17,471 nucleotides of DNA from Desulfurococcales archaeon (GTDB lineage: Archaea > Thermoproteota > Thermoprotei_A > Sulfolobales > Ignisphaeraceae). The notes below the pieces were generated by a model. It made no database searches. It was not told where the DNA came from and was given only the letters and a program-made list of their open reading frames with translations. The stretch lies in assembly GCA_028276605.1 (NCBI GenBank), contig JAPYWC010000006.1:1-17471 (forward strand). Direction: 5' to 3'. Below are positions 14,578-17,471 of the stretch, one piece after another. Both the position numbers and the translations under genes were made by a program. Positions within the stretch are counted from its first letter, which is position 1, and every line of letters begins with the position of its first letter.

Positions 14578-15300
14578 TCAGGGTTTTACTGTGAAGTATA
14601 ATCTCTTCCTCTTCTTACCCTTATTCTCAGCTTTTAGCAACACTATTTCACCTATCTCACTAGTATTTCTAACATGGGGTCCTCCATCAGCTTGTATATC
14701 TACTCCAGGTATCTCAACTATTCTAAGCTTTGGCACTGCTGGAGGCATTCTCGATGCTAGCTTAACAATTCCTGGGATTTTCAGTGCCTCCTCTCTATCT
14801 AGCCAGTATATCTTGACCTCAATACCTTTCTTAACGATTTCATTTGCCTCTGCTATAACATTTTCAAATATCTTTTTATCGAAGACCTCGAGACTGTAGT
14901 CGTCATAAGCATATTCAGGCGTAATATTGCCTCCTGTTACAAGAGCTCCGTACTTTGAATACATTATTCCTGCTATTATATGTGATGCAGTATGCAATCT
15001 CATTAGTCTATACCTTCTCTCCCAATTAATGATGCCTGTAACCTCATCCCCCACACTAATTCCCTCAACCTTTCCTTCTACACGGTGAAGAACCTTATCA
15101 CCTTCCTCACTGAATACAACCTCCACAACAGCAAATCTCTTATCATCCTTTACAATGTATCCAGTATCACATTCAACTCCACCTGCTCTTGGATGAAAAG
15201 CAGTTCTATCTAAGACAATTAACTCGCCATTGATTACTTCTACAACCTTAGCTTTGAATTCCTTGATGTAACTATCATATTGATATAGAAGCTCCGTCAA
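14578..15300 (-). CDS. alaX: AlaX-type alanyl-tRNA trans-editing protein
   Basis: AlaX proteins hydrolyse Ser-tRNA(Ala) or Gly-tRNA(Ala) made in error by AlaRS. The 240 residues fit the medium form (AlaX-M): an N-terminal beta-barrel (about 12-95, with DRTAFHPRAGG at 31-41) and the catalytic C-terminal domain. The metal-binding HTASH (His103, His107) is intact. The second half-site reads ADGGPH (204-209) with His209, but Asp205 where many members have Cys, and Pro instead of Thr. A TTG at 15300 is used as start, since MTELLYQYDSYIKEF closely resembles the usual beginning of the family. It is divergent from the DUF4443 regulator with only 70 nt between them. Confidence 0.93.
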   Translation of the reverse strand: MTELLYQYDSYIKEFKAKVVEVINGELIVLDRTAFHPRAGGVECDTGYIVKDDKRFAVVEVVFSEEGDKVLHRVEGKVEGISVGDEVTGIINWERRYRLMRLHTASHIIAGIMYSKYGALVTGGNITPEYAYDDYSLEVFDKKIFENVIAEANEIVKKGIEVKIYWLDREEALKIPGIVKLASRMPPAVPKLRIVEIPGVDIQADGGPHVRNTSEIGEIVLLKAENKGKKRKRLYFTVKP

Positions 15301-15339
15301 GATCTACCTACCTTAAAGAGATTAAGCTTATCAAAACAG

Positions 15340-15349
15340 CTATAAATAC
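15340..15349. promoter_or_regulatory. Near-symmetric TATA element between alaX and the DUF4443 gene
   Basis: GCTATAAATACC reads as a TATA box in both directions. It lies about 22-31 nt before the plus-strand TTG at 15371 and about 40-49 nt before the minus-strand TTG at 15300. It could serve either or both genes. A second minus-strand candidate, CTTAATC, lies at 15323-15329. Confidence 0.4.
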
Positions 15350-15370
15350 CTTACCTCTTATCAATTTGAA

Positions 15371-16045
15371 TTGAGGGTCCAGATTTTGACAGATATTAGG
15401 ACCCTTATATACAATGTCTGTTCCAGCAAAAGAGGGGTAAAACCATTAATAGAGCCTGCACATGTTATTAAAGCTCTTCTCTTACTGTATGAGAGAGAAC
15501 CTATGGGTAGAACACTATTATCGAGATTCCTTAACCTTGGTCCAGCATCTGTAAGAACCCTTATACGTAGGTTGAAGGAATATGATTTAGTGCATGTTGA
15601 TAATGTTGGTGGATGCTTATTAACTGAGAGAGGCAGAGAGGTTGCTAGAGCAATTCTTAGTATTGTTCCAGTTATACGCAATGTTAGTGATATTATAAAC
15701 GATGAGCTTAAGCTTGCTTACCATGCATGGGCTTCTCTGATAAAGCAAGGTGTGCAGATGATTGAAAGGTTAGGCGTGGTAAATGTTCGAGATAGGATAA
15801 TACTCTACGGAGCTAAGGCAGCCCTTATCGTATTTATTAATGAAAAATACGCCTATATTCCTCCAGACACTTCGTTGAATGAACTGAGATATCAAAGCTT
15901 AAGAGAGTTAAAAATGCTTATGCAGGCCTACGCAGGCGATGCAGTTATTGTATCATTCTCTGATAGCATGAACATAGCTGAAAAAGCCTTATTAAATACT
16001 ATTGCAGATCTCTTTCTCGATTACTTAGCCAATGATAAAGCTTAA
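15371..16045 (+). CDS. Winged-helix protein with DUF4443 domain, putative regulator
   Basis: The 224 residues begin with a winged-helix DNA-binding domain (about 28-98): HVIKALLLLYEREPMGRTLL, recognition region LGPASVRTLIRRLKEYDLV, and a wing ending LLTERGREVA. The remainder (about 105-220) resembles the archaeal DUF4443 domain, with IINDELKLAYHAWASLIKQG and IILYGAKAALIVF; this may bind a small ligand. A DNA-binding regulator is the simplest reading. The TTG at 15371 is taken as start from its distance to the TATA element, but a later start is possible. It precedes the HMG-CoA reductase gene by 42 nt on the same strand, which makes that gene a candidate target. Confidence 0.78.
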   Translation: MRVQILTDIRTLIYNVCSSKRGVKPLIEPAHVIKALLLLYEREPMGRTLLSRFLNLGPASVRTLIRRLKEYDLVHVDNVGGCLLTERGREVARAILSIVPVIRNVSDIINDELKLAYHAWASLIKQGVQMIERLGVVNVRDRIILYGAKAALIVFINEKYAYIPPDTSLNELRYQSLRELKMLMQAYAGDAVIVSFSDSMNIAEKALLNTIADLFLDYLANDKA

Positions 16046-16063
16046 CTCATATTTAGAAGCTCC

Positions 16064-16069
16064 TTTTTT
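16064..16069 (+). terminator. T6 tract between DUF4443 gene and HMG-CoA reductase
   Basis: TTTTTT lies 18 nt after the DUF4443 stop and 18 nt before the HMG-CoA reductase ATG. It may terminate some of the upstream transcript. A TATA-like CATATTTAG at 16048-16056 could restart transcription at about 16080. Confidence 0.35.
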
Positions 16070-16087
16070 ACTAATCCTGGGCTCAAA

Positions 16088-17386
16088 ATGTCTCAACAAC
16101 AAGAGAGATCCTCAAGAATACCGGGATTTTATAAATTGCCTCTTGAAGAAAGGCTTAAGATTGTTGCGACATGGGCTAACCTTACAGAGGAGGAGATTAA
16201 GCTACTTAGCAATTTTGGTAACTTGGATAGGAAGCTTGCGGAATCCATGATCGAAAACGTTATTGGTGCTATGAGCTATCCATTTGCTGTTGCAGTAAAC
16301 TTTAGGATTAATGCTAAGGACTACCTGGTACCCATGGTAATAGAGGAGCCCAGCGTTGTGGCAGCAGCAAGTAATGCTGCTAAAATGCTCCGTGAAGCAA
16401 ATAATGGTGACGGCATTAGAGCTGATGCCTCTAAGCAGATAATGATTGGGCAAGTACACTTAATGAAGGTTCCATCACCAAGAACAGCAGTATTTGAGAT
16501 CTTGAGGCACAAGGAGGAGATTCTTGATTTAGCTAATTCAACTAGCGAGACACTTGTAAAACTTGGTGGTGGTGCTAAAGATCTTGAGGTGCGTCTTATT
16601 GAGACTAGGAGAGGTCCGTGCATTGCAGTGAATCTGCTCGTCGATGTAGTTGATGCTATGGGTGCCAACATTGTTGATACTATGGCAGAAGCCATAGCAC
16701 CATACTTAGAGAAAATAACTGGTGGAGAAGCAAGGCTTCGTATAGTGTCCAACTATGCCATATACAGGCTTGCCAGGGCTTGGGTAAGAATAGACCCTGA
16801 ACACATTGGTGGTAGAGAGGTTGCAGAGAAAATTGTTGATGCAAGCGCTATTGCGGAAGCCGATGTTTTCCGCGCTGTAACACACAATAAAGGCATTATG
16901 AACGGAATAATAGCCGTTGCCTTAGCAACAGCTCAAGATCACAGAGCGATAGAGGCAGGTGCACATGCTTATGCCTCTAGGAACGGTGTTTACAAACCCC
17001 TTAGCGTTTGGGATATCGACTCGCAAGGCTATTTAGTAGGTGTTTTAGAGCTACCTCTACAAGTAGGCATCGTAGGAGGAGCTATCAAGACCCACCCCAT
17101 AGCACAGATAGCGCTTAAAATACTGGGTGTAAAGACCGCAAAGGAACTTGCTGAAGTGATGGCTGCAGTAGGGCTTGCCCAAAACTTTGCAGCACTAAGG
17201 GCATTAGTTACTACGGGTATACAAGCAGGTCATATGAAGCTACATGCACGCAACTTGGCTATAGCTGCTGGAGCGCAAGGGGAGCTTATCGATATTATTG
17301 CTGAGGAGATGATAAAGGAGGGTAAGATATCATATAGTAAGGCTGTAGAGTTGCTAAAGAAATACCAAAAGGAGATAGCAAAGTAG
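16088..17386 (+). CDS. hmgA: HMG-CoA reductase, class II (degradative/bacterial-type family)
   Basis: The enzyme reduces HMG-CoA to mevalonate, the committed step to archaeal isoprenoid lipids. The 432 residues follow the Pseudomonas mevalonii class II enzyme nearly end to end: SRIPGFYKLPLEERL (9-23), ENVIGAMSYPFAVAVNF (56-72), EEPSVVAAAS (86-95), MGANIVDTMAEA (191-202), THNKGIMNG (265-273), GAHAYASRNG (291-300) and GHMKLHARN (381-389). Catalytic residues Glu87, Lys268, Asp284 and His382 are present. There is no membrane anchor. The residue matching Asp146 of P. mevalonii, which selects NADH, is Ser153 here, so NADPH use is plausible. Class II enzymes are a minority among archaea, so past transfer from bacteria is possible. 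Confidence 0.95.
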   Translation: MSQQQERSSRIPGFYKLPLEERLKIVATWANLTEEEIKLLSNFGNLDRKLAESMIENVIGAMSYPFAVAVNFRINAKDYLVPMVIEEPSVVAAASNAAKMLREANNGDGIRADASKQIMIGQVHLMKVPSPRTAVFEILRHKEEILDLANSTSETLVKLGGGAKDLEVRLIETRRGPCIAVNLLVDVVDAMGANIVDTMAEAIAPYLEKITGGEARLRIVSNYAIYRLARAWVRIDPEHIGGREVAEKIVDASAIAEADVFRAVTHNKGIMNGIIAVALATAQDHRAIEAGAHAYASRNGVYKPLSVWDIDSQGYLVGVLELPLQVGIVGGAIKTHPIAQIALKILGVKTAKELAEVMAAVGLAQNFAALRALVTTGIQAGHMKLHARNLAIAAGAQGELIDIIAEEMIKEGKISYSKAVELLKKYQKEIAK

Positions 17387-17407
17387 TTCACCCTATTAAT
17401 TTTGATG

Positions 17408-17471
17408 TGGCGGGCCCGCCGGGATTTGAACCCGGGACCTCCGCCCATGCATTTGGTCTACGGGTTAAGAG
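17408..17471 (-). tRNA. tRNA-Lys(CUU), 3' half, with intron; 5' half outside window
   Basis: Reading the minus strand from 17471 gives the complete anticodon loop CTCTTAA (positions 32-38, anticodon CTT), stem strand CCCGT (17460-17464), a 19-nt interruption, variable loop AGGTC (17436-17440), T arm CCGGG-TTCAAAT-CCCGG (17419-17435), acceptor strand CGGGCCC (17412-17418), G73 and an encoded CCA (17408-17410). G73 and acceptor GGGCCCG fit archaeal tRNA-Lys. The D arm and 5' acceptor lie beyond the window edge, so folding of the 5' half is not seen. Confidence 0.92.
17441..17459 (-). other. 19-nt non-canonical tRNA intron at position 43/44
   Basis: On the minus strand the insert is AGACCAAATGCATGGGCGG. 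Removing it joins CCCGT to AGGTC and restores a normal tRNA-Lys. At the junction, intron GACC can pair with exon GGTC to give a 4-bp helix flanked by GTA and GGA bulges, as the splicing endonuclease requires in a relaxed bulge-helix-bulge. The borders could shift by up to two bases without changing the product. Confidence 0.8.

Noticed and set aside
16321..16752. 143-residue minus-strand frame within HMG-CoA reductase
   Set aside because: Ser/Thr/Pro-rich shadow of a confidently assigned gene, with no promoter or ribosome binding site.
17408..17471. A class II tRNA (Leu or Ser) with a long variable arm instead of an intron
   Set aside because: Leu(TAA) would place C at position 37, acceptor GGGCCCG with G73 fits Lys, and removal of 19 nt restores a standard five-base variable loop.
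1..17471. CRISPR arrays, insertion sequences, rRNA genes, replication origin repeats
   Set aside because: No regularly spaced repeats, transposase motifs or terminal inverted repeats, rRNA-like stretches or origin-type repeat clusters were seen by eye on either strand.

Overview
The window looks like a stretch of an AT-rich hyperthermophilic crenarchaeal (Thermoproteota) chromosome. The evidence is a complete cdvA-cdvB-cdvC cell-division cluster (absent from Thermoproteales, which points to a Desulfurococcales, Fervidicoccales or Sulfolobales relative), an archaeal-type S-adenosylmethionine synthetase, archaeal RIO2, SmAP/LSm, AlaX and DUF460 proteins, GTG/TTG starts, TATA-like boxes close to start codons, GGTGA-type ribosome binding sites, and an intron-containing tRNA gene. 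The genus cannot be named from this sequence alone. I see no mobile element, CRISPR array or rRNA.

Layout. 1-513: 3' end of a KaiC-like RecA-fold ATPase. 553-897 (-): unrecognised small protein. 1004-2710 (+): DUF2070 membrane protein with a large, His/Asp-rich soluble domain. 2802-5607 (+): cdvA, cdvB (ESCRT-III-like) and cdvC (Vps4-like), packed with gaps of 16 and 54 nt. 5684-8136 (-): rqcH/NFACT followed by a CBS-pair protein with overlapping start and stop. 8112-8429 (+): a small membrane protein squeezed between two minus-strand genes. 8394-9029 (-): SFM1-like SPOUT methyltransferase. 9132-10978 (+): LSm protein, an uncatalogued 59-residue cysteine protein (9420-9599), then S-adenosylmethionine synthetase. 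10970-13925 (-): RIO2 kinase then the DUF460 RNase H-fold protein. 13926-14082: a divergent intergenic region with an unusual GC-rich, repeat-containing leader. 14083-14553 (+): unrecognised conserved-looking protein. 14578-15300 (-): AlaX trans-editing protein. 15371-17386 (+): winged-helix/DUF4443 protein then class II HMG-CoA reductase. 17408-17471 (-): 3' half of tRNA-Lys(CUU) interrupted by a 19-nt non-canonical intron.

Themes. One block is the Cdv division machine. Much of the rest concerns RNA, ribosomes and translation quality: RqcH (stalled-ribosome rescue), LSm, AlaX (mischarged tRNA-Ala), RIO2 (small-subunit maturation), SFM1-like methyltransferase with the SAM synthetase nearby, and tRNA-Lys. 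HMG-CoA reductase provides mevalonate for archaeal isoprenoid lipids. The most unexpected structures are the repeated start-codon context and GC hairpin upstream of RIO2, the tRNA-Lys intron at 43/44, the bacterial-type class II HMG-CoA reductase with an altered cofactor-specificity residue, and the mini cysteine protein between LSm and SAM synthetase.
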